From NCBI GenBank assembly GCA_047619205.1, contig JBLHJR010000109.1, positions 1-5,940 on the forward strand: a DNA stretch of 5,940 bases, read 5' to 3'. The position numbers and the translations under genes were made by a program. Source of the stretch: Endobugula sp047619205. GTDB taxonomy: Bacteria; Pseudomonadota; Gammaproteobacteria; Pseudomonadales; Cellvibrionaceae. This document shows positions 5,857 to 5,940 of this stretch, in pieces (within the stretch, counting starts at the first letter, position 1; every line of letters starts with the position of its first letter). The notes below the pieces were generated by a model. The model made no database searches. It was not told the DNA's origin and saw only the letters and a list, made by a program, of their open reading frames with translations.

Positions 5857-5940
5857 TTAACTAGAAGGGAAAGCGAGAACATCTGCAACTTTGTTATGAT
5901 CTTGTTCGCTTTTATCAGCGATATCACGCAAGGGATCATT
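5857..5940 (-). CDS. C-terminal end of an unidentified gene (partial)
   Basis: The minus strand is open from the window edge for 27 codons to a TAA at 5857-5859. The residues begin NDPLRDIADKSEQDH and end DVLAFPSS. The composition is soluble and charged and the codons look like those of the neighbouring genes, which supports real coding despite the short length. It lies 50 bp upstream of the Nudix gene on the same strand and may be cotranscribed with it. I do not recognise the family. An opposite-strand reading starting at ATG near 5896 is also open to the edge but has a poor ribosome-binding context and is probably its antisense shadow. Confidence 0.55.
   Translation of the reverse strand, partial: NDPLRDIADKSEQDHNKVADVLAFPSS

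Noticed and set aside
5896..5940. A plus-strand ATG opening a hydrophobic reading frame to the right edge
   Set aside because: The nearest purine-rich ribosome-binding-like sequence is too far upstream, and the opposite strand gives a more credible coding tail.
1..5940. A defence system, mobile element, CRISPR array or biosynthetic cluster
   Set aside because: All complete genes belong to common chromosomal families, and no transposase, integrase, terminal repeats, spaced repeat array or effector domains were seen.

Overview
The window reads as ordinary chromosomal DNA from a gammaproteobacterium, probably marine or aquatic. It is compactly packed with genes on both strands, moderately AT-rich (estimated by eye), and carries Gram-negative envelope, tRNA/rRNA-modification and amino-acid genes. 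The genus cannot be fixed from the sequence. No tRNA, rRNA, CRISPR array, insertion sequence, phage gene or recognisable defence system is visible.

Layout. Positions 1-151 hold no convincing gene. On the minus strand, 152-1315 encodes an inner-membrane-anchored, coiled-coil OmpA/MotB-like peptidoglycan-binding protein. Upstream of it on the same strand, 1363-2310 encodes an RluA-family RNA pseudouridine synthase with a serine-rich insertion. A 90-bp divergent spacer separates this pair from the plus-strand pair serC (2401-3531) and serA (3593-4768), which supply the first two steps of L-serine synthesis from 3-phosphoglycerate. A 160-bp spacer follows, with a strong inverted repeat (probable serA terminator) and a T9 tract. 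Next comes a small YqfO/Nif3-C-terminal-like protein (4929-5252, plus). It converges, with only 11 bp between stop codons, on a zinc-ribbon Nudix hydrolase (5264-5806, minus). At the right edge, 5857-5940 (minus) looks like the last 27 codons of an unidentified gene.

How the genes work together. serC and serA form the only clear pathway unit. SerA oxidises 3-phosphoglycerate to 3-phosphohydroxypyruvate and SerC transaminates it to phosphoserine; the phosphatase SerB is not in the window. SerA has an ACT domain with the asparagines expected for serine feedback. SerC resembles the alphaproteobacterial form of the enzyme and SerA the short Firmicutes/Bacteroidetes-like form, so the operon may have a mixed ancestry. 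The other genes appear to be independent housekeeping functions.

Nothing here looks like a previously undescribed multi-gene system. The points most worth checking are the 75-bp in-frame duplication lengthening the OmpA-like coiled coil, the 12-bp repeat-built serine insert in the pseudouridine synthase, the apparent mixed ancestry of serC and serA, and the RNA structures possible in the serA-yqfO spacer.
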